A DNA stretch of 64,000 nucleotides from contig JAFGUG010000057.1 in assembly GCA_016938655.1 (NCBI GenBank), positions 124,001-188,000 on the forward strand. Reading direction: 5' to 3'. Position 1 is the stretch's first letter. Every line of letters begins with the position of its first letter. Shown here piece by piece: positions 9,319 to 18,297 of this stretch. The notes beneath the pieces are model-generated. The model ran no database searches. It was given only the letters and a program-made list of their open reading frames with translations, and was not told the DNA's origin. Both the position numbers and the translations under genes were made by a program. Origin of the DNA: Thiotrichales bacterium (GTDB lineage: Bacteria; Pseudomonadota; Gammaproteobacteria; Thiomicrospirales; Thiomicrospiraceae).

Positions 9319-11666
9319 CCGTTGTTAAACCAAAAATTAAATTTAAAAAAGGCCATCAGGCAGGCCGCCATGCTTATCAAGTCGCACTGGTTGGTAGCCC
9401 AAACTGCGGTAAAACCACTCTATTTAATCGCCTAACTGGTTCACAACAAACCACCGGTAACTGGCCGGGAGTGACGGTCGAACAAAAATCAGGCTTTGTC
9501 GATATTGCCGATAAAAACTTTCATTTAATTGATCTACCCGGTATCTACAGCCTTGAAAATTTTAGCCATACCGGCCTAGATGAAAAGGTGGCGCTCGACT
9601 ATTTACAGTGCCAACCCACCGATTTAATTATTAATGTCGTTGACGCCACCAGCTTAGAGCGCCAACTGTTTTTAACCGCACAACTGTTGCATATGGGCTT
9701 ACCCGTTGTAGTGGTCTTAAACCGCATGGATTTACTTAAAGAACGGCACCTAGAAATTGATACTGAGGCACTTTCAAATGCCTTAGGCTGTGCGGTTATT
9801 CCAGTTTCATCGTATTACAATCAAGGCGTCGATGAACTCAAGCAACAGCTACCTAGCCTGCTCAATAAAACCTCTGAATTACATTTTGACCTGCCCAACA
9901 CCCTTCATGAATCGGTTCACGCGGTCAGAAACTTGCAGCCGCAACCCGATTCAGACTCTTGCTGGCAAACCATGCAAATGCTGATCAAACCGGACTCGGC
10001 GCCTTTAGAGTTGATTAGTTTTTGTAGGGCTGAAAAAACCAAGCTGGAACAACATTACCAAGAAGACCTATCGTTAATTTCCGCAGACTTGTACTTTCAG
10101 TTTGCCCACGATGCCGCCCACGCCAGCCAAACACATACCGATCGCTTTACTCGAAACACCACTGATACCCTCGATAAATGGGCACTGCACCCAATATGGG
10201 GTTTGCCGATTTTTATGTTTGTCATGTACATGGTATTTTCGCTCTCGATAACCGTCGGCAATACCTTTATCGACTTTTTTGATTTAGGCGCGCAGGCCAT
10301 TTTTGTGGATGGCCCAACGGCGCTATTGGAATCGGTCAACGCCCCCAATTGGATTATTGCGGTTTTGGCGCACGGTATCGGCAGCGGTATACAAGTGGTT
10401 GCCACCTTTATCCCGGTGATTGGTGCTCTATTTCTGCTGCTCTCCATTTTAGAAGAGACCGGTTATATGCAACGAGCCGCGCTGATTATGGACCAACTCA
10501 TGCGCCGTTTAGGCTTATCTGGACAAGCCTTTATTCCTTTGGTGGTCGGCTTTGGTTGTAATATTCCAGCGGTGTTGGCCACGCGTACCCTGCCCGATCA
10601 ACGTGACCGCATCATGACCATTATGATGACGCCGTTTATGTCATGCAGTGCCCGCTTAACGGTGTATGTCATGTTCGCGACGGCATTTTTTGCCGACTAT
10701 GGCGGACTTTTCGTGTTCTCACTTTACGCCGCCGGTATTTTAGCCGCGGTGTTAACCGCATTGCTACTTAAGCACACGCTGTTGCCTGGCGAAGCGCCCA
10801 CGCTTTTAATGGAGCTGCCGATCTACCATAAACCGTCCGTTTTGAATGTGGCATTAAACACGCGCAATAAACTCAAAAGCTTTATTTTAGACGCGGGTAA
10901 AATCATTGTTCTGGTGGTCTTGGCACTGAACTTTTTTAACAGTCTAGGCACCGATGGTACCTTTGGAAACGAGAACCAAGAAAGCTCCGTACTCAGCACC
11001 GTTGCCAAAGCCGCCACCCCAATTGTGGCCCCCATTGGCATTACCGAAGAGAACTGGCCTGCCACCGTAGGACTGTTTACAGGCCTGTTAGCGAAAGAGG
11101 TCGTCGTGGGTTCACTTGATGCACTTTATCAAAACATGGGGCAGCCAGAAGTTGCAGCCGAACCCGAAGCTTATGATTTTCTGGGCGCACTCTCTGAAGC
11201 GGTCATGACCATTCCGGCAAATCTACCGGGCATGATCACGGATGTGAACGATCCACTCGGGTTGCAGTCAATTAATGACATTACCGATAAACAAGCGATT
11301 GCTGAAGATCAAGGTTTTACACTCTCGACCCTTGATAAGATGATTCAATACTTTGATGGTGCGGTTGGTGCCTATGCATATATGTTGCTCATTTTATTGT
11401 ACTTTCCGTGCGTGGCTACCTTTGGTGCCATCAAGCAAGAGCTCGGTTGGCGCTGGGCGTTAACCAGCGGAGGTTGGAGTCTGTTCTTGGGCTATGGTGT
11501 TGCGGTCAGCTTTTATCAAATTGCCACCTTCAGCGCACACCCCCAAACCTCAGCCATCTGGCTTGCGGTTATTGGTAGTGGCTTTGCCGGCATTGCCTTA
11601 ACCTTGTGGCAAATTGGTAAACGTTATCGGTTAAAAGCACAAAAATCAGATTACAAACCCGCTTAA
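9315..11666 (+). CDS. feoB: FeoB ferrous iron transporter
   Basis: 783-aa inner-membrane Fe(II) permease with a cytosolic GTPase domain. G1 is GSPNCGKTTLFNRLTG near residues 28-43, G3 DLPGIYSLE, G4 VLNRMDL, then a helical spacer to about residue 290. Two Gate motifs follow, GFGCNIPAVLATRTL near 410-425 and TGLLAKEVVVGSL near 595, surrounded by 8-10 hydrophobic spans. Length and order match the FeoB family. Iron supply serves the Fe-S and cytochrome enzymes of lithotrophy; that link is inference. Confidence 0.97.
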   Translation: MTVVKPKIKFKKGHQAGRHAYQVALVGSPNCGKTTLFNRLTGSQQTTGNWPGVTVEQKSGFVDIADKNFHLIDLPGIYSLENFSHTGLDEKVALDYLQCQPTDLIINVVDATSLERQLFLTAQLLHMGLPVVVVLNRMDLLKERHLEIDTEALSNALGCAVIPVSSYYNQGVDELKQQLPSLLNKTSELHFDLPNTLHESVHAVRNLQPQPDSDSCWQTMQMLIKPDSAPLELISFCRAEKTKLEQHYQEDLSLISADLYFQFAHDAAHASQTHTDRFTRNTTDTLDKWALHPIWGLPIFMFVMYMVFSLSITVGNTFIDFFDLGAQAIFVDGPTALLESVNAPNWIIAVLAHGIGSGIQVVATFIPVIGALFLLLSILEETGYMQRAALIMDQLMRRLGLSGQAFIPLVVGFGCNIPAVLATRTLPDQRDRIMTIMMTPFMSCSARLTVYVMFATAFFADYGGLFVFSLYAAGILAAVLTALLLKHTLLPGEAPTLLMELPIYHKPSVLNVALNTRNKLKSFILDAGKIIVLVVLALNFFNSLGTDGTFGNENQESSVLSTVAKAATPIVAPIGITEENWPATVGLFTGLLAKEVVVGSLDALYQNMGQPEVAAEPEAYDFLGALSEAVMTIPANLPGMITDVNDPLGLQSINDITDKQAIAEDQGFTLSTLDKMIQYFDGAVGAYAYMLLILLYFPCVATFGAIKQELGWRWALTSGGWSLFLGYGVAVSFYQIATFSAHPQTSAIWLAVIGSGFAGIALTLWQIGKRYRLKAQKSDYKPA

Positions 11667-11681
11667 GGGATGGGTCAAAGT

Positions 11682-11948
11682 ATGATTTTATTAGATATAA
11701 AACAGTACATTAAACAACACCATGACGTGACCTTAAGCGACATCAAAAATCACTTCGACCTGACGGATGATGCCGCAAAAGGCATGTTATCTCTGCTGAT
11801 CAAACAAGGTCACGTTCAAGCCATCGACGCACAAAGTTGCTCAACTGGCCAGTGCTCCACAGGCTGCTCTCAAGCCAATCAAGGCGAACAATACCTTTGG
11901 CGTGATAAATGCTTTATTTCACTACCAATACCCGTACAAGTTATGTAG
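11682..11948 (+). CDS. feoC: FeoC-like small protein
   Basis: 88-aa winged-helix protein (MILLDIKQYIKQHHDVTLSDIKNHF...). The cysteine-rich wing CSTGQCSTGC near residues 54-63 resembles the Fe-S-binding loop of FeoC, which is thought to regulate or protect FeoB. The ATG at 11682 fits FeoC N-termini better than the ATG at 11670, which touches AAGGG with only one base of spacing. It follows feoB by 15 bases. Confidence 0.85.
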   Translation: MILLDIKQYIKQHHDVTLSDIKNHFDLTDDAAKGMLSLLIKQGHVQAIDAQSCSTGQCSTGCSQANQGEQYLWRDKCFISLPIPVQVM

Positions 11949-12049
11949 AATGTTTCGAAAGATTATTCGTCATAGTACTAGCTGTACAGGACTGAACCGA
12001 CGTTTTACATCTTCAAACTTATACAAATTGATTAGGCAGCATTTCCACT

Positions 12050-12997
12050 ATGGCAATGAACCAATGGTTTAGAAAAGGCAATTCCAGACGTTTTTACCGC
12101 ATTGATATGCCGGTACGTTATTTTATCGTCCCTGCTTCACCGATTAAAGATCGTGAAATCTATGCAACGGGTGCCAACTATTACCCTTCAAGTTTTCATT
12201 CCAAAGCGGCTGCACAAAGATTAGAAACGTTGCACTGGGCTAATCGTATACAGGAACACGCTGACCTCTTAATGCCTGTTTTTGAAGAAATTATCGACTT
12301 TATAGAGTTTTTTGGCCGTTGTGCACTGTCCATTTCAGAAGGGACAAACCCTAAGTCAGATCTCTCTTATTGGATGGAAGTCAAAGACCGATTAAAAGGC
12401 TTTAAGCTTGCCATGAGCCTAAATCCAAAATCACCCAAAACCTATCAATACATTAAGATGATTGAAGATAAGTACCTAGCGTTTTTAAATCGCCTTGTGG
12501 ACAGCATTGATAAATCAACACCAACTCGATTCTGGGTTGAAGGCCATTTGCCAATGGGCTTTAAAATTGAAGAGATGATGTCAGTTTTTCACGCGCCTAA
12601 ATTTGCAAAAATACCCTTGATTCAAACCCTGTTACACGTCTCAGAATACATGGACACCTATTTAGAAACCTATCGCCAAATTAATGATGATAACTTTTTA
12701 AGACAACACCCGGCTGATTGGAAGTTAAAAGTCGCCAACGTCAGTGCCAGTGGGATTGCGGTAAATTTAACCAAACGCTTTGAGCAATACGCAAAAGTCG
12801 ATGTACTGCTCTACTTTGAAGAAGACGACCGCATTATTCAATTTGATGGCAGTGTGGTTGATATTCGTTCTGACCAAACCAATTACACCGAACGTGTCGC
12901 CATTAACTTTGATTTTCCAGATGGCAAGCACCAAGATTATTTACAGTTACAAATTCAAAAACAAGAAGTGAAAGAGTGCATGAACATCGCACTTTAA
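12050..12997 (+). CDS. PilZ-type c-di-GMP-binding candidate with long insertion
   Basis: 315-aa soluble protein. The N-terminus has SRRFYRIDMPVRYF, which matches the PilZ RxxxR arginine motif, and the C-terminal part has NVSASGIAVNLTKRF with the (D/N)xSxxG motif at about residues 233-239, followed by beta-strands VDVLLYFEED and FDGSVVDI. In ordinary PilZ domains these motifs are about 30 residues apart; here roughly 200 mostly helical residues lie between. It may be a PilZ domain with a large insertion, or a second-domain PilZ with an unrelated arginine-rich start. The window has five GGDEF genes that could supply the ligand. Confidence 0.65.
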   Translation: MAMNQWFRKGNSRRFYRIDMPVRYFIVPASPIKDREIYATGANYYPSSFHSKAAAQRLETLHWANRIQEHADLLMPVFEEIIDFIEFFGRCALSISEGTNPKSDLSYWMEVKDRLKGFKLAMSLNPKSPKTYQYIKMIEDKYLAFLNRLVDSIDKSTPTRFWVEGHLPMGFKIEEMMSVFHAPKFAKIPLIQTLLHVSEYMDTYLETYRQINDDNFLRQHPADWKLKVANVSASGIAVNLTKRFEQYAKVDVLLYFEEDDRIIQFDGSVVDIRSDQTNYTERVAINFDFPDGKHQDYLQLQIQKQEVKECMNIAL

Positions 12998-13028
12998 TAA
13001 CCCTATAACACTTTGAGGAGTCGTCTCT

Positions 13029-13478
13029 ATGCCAGGCAGCAATCATGATGTAGACCCAAGCTTTATGGATGCACTGCCCTTCTCGGTTCGGGATGCGGCA
13101 CTGGATTTAATTCGCTTTTCATCTCTTAGAGAGATGTTAGAGATGCATCAGAATGGGCCAACGGATTTTTTGAAAAATAACTTCGATTTAACCCCACAAC
13201 AGTGGAATCAGGTTTTAAATACGGTCATTTTAACCAAAATCAGTTATTTTCAAATTTCGTTGTTATTCCCGAATGTTTACATTGATAAACTGCTCGAAAT
13301 TGCCGCCTTTGCTTACGGAACGAAGGGAGCAAATCCTGCTGAACTCTATCAATCTATGCTCAACCAGCATCCGCAGTTTGCCGAGTGGATAAAAGAGTGT
13401 TTGTTGGTAAAACAACAAAAAGCCCGAATTTTAAATAACAAAGCAAGAATGGCTAAAACAAATTCTCCTGCTAAATAA
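13029..13478 (+). CDS. Hypothetical protein after the PilZ gene
   Basis: 149 aa, not recognised. GAGGAG lies 8 bases before the ATG and the gene follows the PilZ-like gene by 31 bases, so the two are probably one operon. Predicted mainly helical, with NFDLTPQQWNQVLNTVILTKISYFQISLLFP in the centre (described by its motif LTPQQWNQVL) and a basic C-terminus rich in K and R. No cysteines of note, signal peptide or membrane span. Confidence 0.7.
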   Translation: MPGSNHDVDPSFMDALPFSVRDAALDLIRFSSLREMLEMHQNGPTDFLKNNFDLTPQQWNQVLNTVILTKISYFQISLLFPNVYIDKLLEIAAFAYGTKGANPAELYQSMLNQHPQFAEWIKECLLVKQQKARILNNKARMAKTNSPAK

Positions 13479-13479
13479 C

Positions 13480-14016
13480 TTAACGCCCCTTTATGCCCTG
13501 AAGCCCTATACAAGGGCAATCCACAAACGCATAGGCCGCGCCAAAGCCTTTTACATAGCGACCAGACTTTACCTGCAATTTAAAACAGTGAAAATCGGGC
13601 AGGCCTGCTAAAACCTCAATCACCTCACCAAACTGCGCTTGCATTAAACGCAAAATTTTACTGCGTTCCTCAGTTCCGCCCGCAACCAACTGAACACGCA
13701 TCTGCAGTGACAACCGCTCTCTAGCAAACAGCTGTTCGGTACTCGCCTCATCGGCCACCAATAACCCCGCTACCAGGCCTGCTGACTTTTGAATGGATGG
13801 GTTTTCAGCATTTTCAATATTCTCAGCCGATAACAATGCGAATAGATTTTGAGTGTGTTGCGCCAGTTCACTAACCAAAATTGCCAATACGCCGGCTTCA
13901 AGCTCAACAAACGGCACCACACTGGTTTCCAGTTCGCCATTTAACCCTAGGGTGCTGAGCATCATACTGTGTCGGCTTTTTAAAAACGTTTGGCACTGCG
14001 CTTCTACTGGTTTCAT
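13480..14016 (-). CDS. HugZ / PNPOx-like flavin- or haem-binding protein
   Basis: 178-aa split-barrel protein of the pyridoxamine-phosphate-oxidase-like superfamily. SRHSMMLSTLGLNGELETSVVPFVELE starts the barrel (key part SMMLSTLG), and the C-terminal GRYVKGFGAAYAF matches the HugZ family, which degrades or stores haem. The name is therefore by fold and C-terminal motif; substrate is unknown. RBS AAGGAC precedes the ATG. The gene lies 9 bases after the esterase gene, likely an operon. Two one-mismatch copies of the iterated palindrome lie in it (13598, 13772), encoding AGLPD and SAGLV. Confidence 0.7.
   Translation of the reverse strand: MKPVEAQCQTFLKSRHSMMLSTLGLNGELETSVVPFVELEAGVLAILVSELAQHTQNLFALLSAENIENAENPSIQKSAGLVAGLLVADEASTEQLFARERLSLQMRVQLVAGGTEERSKILRLMQAQFGEVIEVLAGLPDFHCFKLQVKSGRYVKGFGAAYAFVDCPCIGLQGIKGR
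13598..13609. repeat. Iterated palindrome, one mismatch (GGCAGGCCTGCT)
   Basis: Inside the HugZ-like gene; 11 of 12 bases match. Confidence 0.75.
13772..13783. repeat. Iterated palindrome, one mismatch (ACCAGGCCTGCT)
   Basis: Inside the HugZ-like gene; followed by GACTTTTGAA, so the AT arm is kept even within coding sequence. Confidence 0.8.
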
Positions 14017-14025
14017 GCGTTGTCC

Positions 14026-14694
14026 TTATTGAGCATAACCCAATGTGTTTTTTAACCACGCCGCCATATCCTGCACTTCTGGGTAACAGAGTTGATGTTC
14101 CATCGCATAGGTTCGCCAATCAACTTTATAACCCTTGTGCTCCAAGGCTTTCATAGAGAACTCGGCAATCGAAATCGGAATCACCGGGTCTTGAATGCCG
14201 TGCGTCATCATAATCGGCACAGTGCGATTTAAATGAAGTGTTTCAACCATTGGGCAGTAAGTCGATAACGCTAAAATACCCGCCAACTCAGATTCAAAGG
14301 TTAAGGCTGAATGTAAGGCAATTAAGCCGCCTTGCGAAAACCCAGCAATCAGAATGGCCTGCGGTTCAATGCCTTGTGTTATTTCTGCGTGAATTAATGC
14401 GTGAATGTGTGCACAAGATGCCTGAATCCCTTCTGCGTCGACATCATTCAACATATCCATCGACCGAATGTCGTACCAAGAGCGCATCTGCATGCCGCCA
14501 TTAATGGTCACCGCTTGCACGGGCGCGTGCGGAAACACAAAACGGGTAGTGTGTTGATCGGGCAGTTCGAGCTGTTCAACAATCCCCGCAAAATCATGGC
14601 CATCGGCGCCCAAACCGTGCAACCAAATCACCGTTGAGGTGGCTGCTTGTGGTGGTTGTAAAATAATCGGTTTATCCTGAGTCTCTGCTTGCAT
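14026..14694 (-). CDS. Alpha/beta-hydrolase carboxylesterase (Abhydrolase_2)
   Basis: 222-aa cytosolic esterase of the phospholipase/carboxylesterase (EstB, YpfH-like) group. It shows the oxyanion segment VIWLHGLGADGHDF, nucleophile GFSQGG near residue 120, Asp in HGIQDPVIP and His in MEHQLC. The catalytic triad looks complete. The natural substrate is unknown. Divergent from lptM, with the HugZ-like gene downstream. Confidence 0.9.
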   Translation of the reverse strand: MQAETQDKPIILQPPQAATSTVIWLHGLGADGHDFAGIVEQLELPDQHTTRFVFPHAPVQAVTINGGMQMRSWYDIRSMDMLNDVDAEGIQASCAHIHALIHAEITQGIEPQAILIAGFSQGGLIALHSALTFESELAGILALSTYCPMVETLHLNRTVPIMMTHGIQDPVIPISIAEFSMKALEHKGYKVDWRTYAMEHQLCYPEVQDMAAWLKNTLGYAQ

Positions 14695-14770
14695 AGTCTT
14701 TCTCGCATTCCGTCGGTTTCTGATAAAATAAGCCCCATTTTAACGATTTAAACAAACTGATACAGACAAA

Positions 14771-15052
14771 ATGGCTCAATTCGCTTTACTCACCTTCTCC
14801 CCAAAAAAACGCCCATTGCGTTGCGTTGTTTGGGTTCTCCGCAATGTGTGGTTGGTCACTTTAATGCTGATCTTAATCAGCGTTTTAGGCTTAAGCGGTT
14901 GTGGCAAAAAAGGACCGCTCACCTTGCCAGAAGGCTCTCAAAAATCTGTAGACGCTGAAAACCCAAAATCTGCATCCGCCCTTTACACTCTAAACACGGC
15001 CGTAACGCCAATGCGTCAAGCTAGTCAAACAACTCAACAGGAAACCCCATGA
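14771..15052 (+). CDS. lptM: LptM-like small lipoprotein
   Basis: 93-aa protein with a basic N-region, a hydrophobic span and a lipobox LSGC followed by GKKGPLTLPEG, the conserved signature of LptM (YifL), an outer-membrane lipoprotein that helps assembly of the LptD LPS translocon. Its place directly upstream of lysA, overlapping by four bases, is the classic gammaproteobacterial arrangement. The N-terminus is long; a start at the ATG at 14864 would give a more usual signal peptide. Confidence 0.85.
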   Translation: MAQFALLTFSPKKRPLRCVVWVLRNVWLVTLMLILISVLGLSGCGKKGPLTLPEGSQKSVDAENPKSASALYTLNTAVTPMRQASQTTQQETP

Positions 15053-16302
15053 CCGCGCCATTTCAACTTAAAAACAACACCCTTTTTGCTGAAAACGTTA
15101 GCCTGACCGACTTGGCAAGCCAGTACGGCACGCCGCTGTATGTGTACTCACGCACTGAACTTGAAAACCGTTGGACAGCGTTTGACCAAGCCTTTGGGTC
15201 GCAACCCCATTTGGTGTGCTATGCCGTTAAAACCAACTCCAACATTGCCGTTTTAAATGTCTTAGCCAAGTTAGGCGCAGGGTTTGACATTGTCTCGCAA
15301 GGCGAATTAGAGCGCGTGTTGTTAGCGGGCGGAGACCCAGCTAAAGTGGTCTTTTCCGGCGTGGCCAAACAGTCGGTTGAAATTGAACGCGCTTTAGAGG
15401 TGGGGATTCGTTGTTTCAATATTGAATCGCACGCCGAACTCGATCGCATTCAAACCGTGGCCGAGCGTATGGGCAAGATGGCCAATGTCTCGATTCGTGT
15501 AAACCCAGACGTGGACGCCAAAACCCACCCGTACATCTCTACCGGTTTAAAAGACAATAAGTTTGGCGTGGACATTAACACCGCCCCTGAACTGTATGCC
15601 GATGCCAGTGCCTGTTCACACGTTAACCCGATTGGGATTGACTGCCACATTGGTTCGCAACTCACCGACATTACCCCGTTTGTGGATGCCTTGGAGCGTG
15701 TTTTAAAGTTAAGAAACCAGCTTGAAGAGATGGGCATTGATATTCACCACCTAGACTTAGGCGGCGGCTTAGGGATTCAGTACACCAGCGAAACGCCACC
15801 GCCGATTGCGGAGTACATTCAAGCGTTAATCACCAAGTTAAATGACACTGACGTAGAAGTGATTATTGAACCCGGTCGAGCGATTGCCGGTAATGCCGGT
15901 GTGCTTCTGACCGAAGTAGAGTACCTAAAACCGACCGAACACAAAAACTTTGCGATTATTGATGCCGCCATGAACGACTTAATTCGCCCGGCTTTATACC
16001 AAGCGTATCAAGAGATTGTGCCGGTTACACCGCGCACCGATGGCATGGAAGGCAAGTGGGATTTAGTGGGCCCCGTTTGTGAAACGGGCGATTTCTTAGG
16101 TAAAGATCGCCAAATGAACTTAAAAGCGGGGGATTTATTGGCCGTTATGTCATCCGGCGCTTATGGCTTTACCATGAGTTCAAACTACAACACCCGCCCA
16201 CGTGGCGCTGAGATTATGGTGCAAGGCGATAAGGCGTTTGTGGTTCGCCCACGTGAAACCTACCAAGATTTAATGGGCTCTGAACAAATCATTCAAGACT
16301 AA
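15049..16302 (+). CDS. lysA: Diaminopimelate decarboxylase
   Basis: Final step of lysine synthesis, PLP-dependent decarboxylation of meso-diaminopimelate. The 417-aa fold-type III enzyme has the PLP lysine in CYAVKTNSN near residue 60, glycine-rich loop HLDLGGGLGIQY, phosphate-binding EPGRAIAGNAG and the second-subunit Cys in VGPVCETGDFLG. Length is normal for the family. Translationally coupled to lptM. Confidence 0.97.
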   Translation: MTAPFQLKNNTLFAENVSLTDLASQYGTPLYVYSRTELENRWTAFDQAFGSQPHLVCYAVKTNSNIAVLNVLAKLGAGFDIVSQGELERVLLAGGDPAKVVFSGVAKQSVEIERALEVGIRCFNIESHAELDRIQTVAERMGKMANVSIRVNPDVDAKTHPYISTGLKDNKFGVDINTAPELYADASACSHVNPIGIDCHIGSQLTDITPFVDALERVLKLRNQLEEMGIDIHHLDLGGGLGIQYTSETPPPIAEYIQALITKLNDTDVEVIIEPGRAIAGNAGVLLTEVEYLKPTEHKNFAIIDAAMNDLIRPALYQAYQEIVPVTPRTDGMEGKWDLVGPVCETGDFLGKDRQMNLKAGDLLAVMSSGAYGFTMSSNYNTRPRGAEIMVQGDKAFVVRPRETYQDLMGSEQIIQD

Positions 16303-16311
16303 TCCAAACTT

Positions 16312-16323
16312 AGCAGGCCTGCT
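16312..16323. repeat. Iterated palindrome AGCAGGCCTGCT, exact copy
   Basis: Intergenic, 10 bases after the lysA stop; followed by CGATTTTATA. Confidence 0.9.
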
Positions 16324-16457
16324 CGATTTTATACTTGAAATCAAAATAGGTCTGCAACCCAAATTCACTGTCTTTTCAGACAACGAGACCAGCCTTAAAA
16401 ACCCGCCCTTAGATGTGTTAAAATGCCCTTTTTTTTAATCGTACTGGAACGAAAATT

Positions 16458-17078
16458 ATGTCTAACAACTATACAACCACCCCTGAAATCGTGAGCTACG
16501 GCATTGGTCGTCAAATGGGTGATCAACTTGCTGGCGACCCATTTGAGGGGCTGGATGCCAATGCGGTTGCAGCCGGATTAATGGACTCTCTTAACCGTGT
16601 TGCAAGCCCGATTAGTGATGAACAGTTTGGTAAAGCGTTCCAAGAAATTAACGACATTATGCAAGCCAAACAAGCGGAAGCCGCCAAAGCGGCCGCGGAA
16701 GTGGGCGAAAAGTTTTTAGAAGAGAACGCTAAAAAAGACGGTATTTTTGTCACTGAAAGTGGTCTGCAATATGAGATTTTAGTTGAAGGAGACGGTGCAA
16801 AACCGACTGCTGAATCAACCGTTTCAACGCACTATCACGGTACTTTAGTGGATGGAACGGTGTTTGACAGCTCAGTTGAGCGTGGGATGCCGGCCGAGTT
16901 TCCAGTTAACCGCGTGATTGCCGGTTGGACAGAAGCGCTTCAGTTAATGCCAACAGGTTCAAAATGGCGTTTATATGTGCCACAAAACCTAGCGTATGGT
17001 GCGCAAGGTTCTGGGGCTAAAATCGCCCCTTACTCAACGTTGATTTTTGATGTTGAGTTATTAGAAATTGTTGCTTAA
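16458..17078 (+). CDS. fklB: FKBP-type peptidyl-prolyl isomerase (FklB-like)
   Basis: 206-aa protein: N-terminal helical dimerisation domain (SYGIGRQMGDQLAGDPF to about residue 90) and a C-terminal FKBP domain with THYHGTLVDGTVFDSS, VIAGWTEALQLMPTGSKW and PYSTLIFDVELLEI, the usual active-site and core motifs. There is no signal peptide, which fits cytosolic FklB rather than periplasmic FkpA. It accelerates proline isomerisation and can chaperone. Monocistronic, with a terminator-like hairpin about 65 bases downstream. Confidence 0.93.
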   Translation: MSNNYTTTPEIVSYGIGRQMGDQLAGDPFEGLDANAVAAGLMDSLNRVASPISDEQFGKAFQEINDIMQAKQAEAAKAAAEVGEKFLEENAKKDGIFVTESGLQYEILVEGDGAKPTAESTVSTHYHGTLVDGTVFDSSVERGMPAEFPVNRVIAGWTEALQLMPTGSKWRLYVPQNLAYGAQGSGAKIAPYSTLIFDVELLEIVA

Positions 17079-17141
17079 TCGTTAGAACCTGCGCCGTAAA
17101 GCATCAAGCTTACTCGGCGCTGGAACTGAATTGAGCCATAC

Positions 17142-17193
17142 AACGCCAAGCGGATTACGGTCAACCTGACCAGTCAGTTTGGCGTTTCTTTTT
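17142..17193 (+). terminator. Probable terminator after fklB
   Basis: AACGCCAA pairs with TTGGCGTT across a 29-base loop that itself contains GGTCA / TGACC; a T-rich tail follows. Confidence 0.55.
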
Positions 17194-17241
17194 TGCCGTT
17201 TAATGACCTCTACCCACTTCTTTCGTTTTCAATTCAAATTC

Positions 17242-17253
17242 AGCAGGCCTGCT
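17242..17253. repeat. Iterated palindrome AGCAGGCCTGCT, exact copy with AT arm
   Basis: Intergenic; followed by GACTTTTAAAA, identical to the arm at 5471. Confidence 0.92.
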
Positions 17254-17415
17254 GACTTTTAAAACCTAATAATTAATAAAAACTATCAAAAGCTTAGTTA
17301 CAATCAATTTTATCTATGCATAAAAAATAGTTATAGTACATCCAAGTCATCAGCAACAGCGTCTGATGAAAACCCAAAAATACGCAACAACCAACCTTCA
17401 AAGAGGAATTTGAAA

Positions 17416-18069
17416 ATGGAAAACCAAGAAGTAAAAGCAATCTCTTTACCCCGTTTGAACGAAGCTGCTCCAGCATTTAATGCGGTAACAACACACGGTC
17501 GCAAAACATTAGAAGACTACAAAGGTAAGTGGTTAATTCTTTTCTCTCACCCAGCCGACTTTACACCGGTTTGTACCACTGAATTTATGGCATTCCAAGA
17601 GCGTAAGCCTCAGTTTGACGCCTTGAACTGTGAACTATTAGGTTTGTCCATTGACTCTCACCACTCGCACATTGCTTGGGAACTAAACATCAAGCAAAAC
17701 TGGGGTATGGAAATTGAATTCCCAATCATTGCTGACCTAGACATGAAAGTCGCAACCGATTACGGCATGGTTCACCCAGGTGCAGCAGATACGTCTGCCG
17801 TTCGTGCAACCTTCATCATTGATGATAAAGGTGTGCTACGTGCCATGATGTACTACCCAATGAGCAATGGTCGTCAAATGGATGAGTTTGTTCGTTTGGT
17901 TAAAGCGATGCAAACCTCAGACGAGCACAAAATTGCCACACCTGCTGGTTGGCAGCCGGGTGATAAGGTCATTGTGCCACCAGCGGCAACCGCTGAAGAA
18001 GCAAAAGCCCGCATGGCATCTGGCGAATACGACTGTAAGGATTTCTATTTCTGCACAAAGTCACTTTAG
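17416..18069 (+). CDS. Prx6-type peroxiredoxin
   Basis: 217-aa thiol peroxidase that reduces H2O2 and organic peroxides. The peroxidatic Cys lies in HPADFTPVCTTEF near residue 48, the active-site Arg region in DTSAVRATFIID, and the C-terminus carries YDCKDFYFC, cysteines seen in long Prx6 proteins that may resolve the sulfenate. Start ATG at 17416, preceded by AGAGGA; a TTG two codons earlier is less likely. A strong terminator follows, so it is monocistronic. Peroxide defence suits a microaerophilic sulfur oxidiser. Confidence 0.93.
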   Translation: MENQEVKAISLPRLNEAAPAFNAVTTHGRKTLEDYKGKWLILFSHPADFTPVCTTEFMAFQERKPQFDALNCELLGLSIDSHHSHIAWELNIKQNWGMEIEFPIIADLDMKVATDYGMVHPGAADTSAVRATFIIDDKGVLRAMMYYPMSNGRQMDEFVRLVKAMQTSDEHKIATPAGWQPGDKVIVPPAATAEEAKARMASGEYDCKDFYFCTKSL

Positions 18070-18130
18070 TCGTTAACGTTTACTAGGCAACCTATCGTTT
18101 AGTAAACGCAAAACAACGCAAAAAAAGCAA

Positions 18131-18163
18131 AGCCATTAAGTCCTAATCTTAATGGCTTTTTTT
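18131..18163 (+). terminator. Rho-independent terminator after peroxiredoxin
   Basis: Perfect 10-bp stem AGCCATTAAG / CTTAATGGCT, 7-base loop, then seven T. Confidence 0.92.
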
Positions 18164-18297
18164 ATATCGAAACAAAATCTAAAATAAAACGCTCGCCTTT
18201 TGCCCTGTAAATTCGCTATAGTGAAATTTCTGTTTCTTATTGTTCTTCAATTGCTTACCCTTGTTTAAAGGTTAAAACCTGTTTAAGGAGAAACACC

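Larger units (their letters stand above)
17079..17415. other. Intergenic region fklB to peroxiredoxin
   Basis: 337 bases. Holds the fklB terminator (17142-17193) and an exact iterated palindrome (17242). The remaining AT-rich 150 bases presumably carry the peroxiredoxin promoter; no clear boxes chosen. Confidence 0.5.

Noticed and set aside
13904-14119. Minus-strand ORF of 71 codons
   Set aside because: Out of frame over the esterase and HugZ-like genes, both of which have clear family motifs.
17294-17476. Minus-strand ORF before the peroxiredoxin gene
   Set aside because: Overlaps the peroxiredoxin start and is low complexity; no ribosome site.
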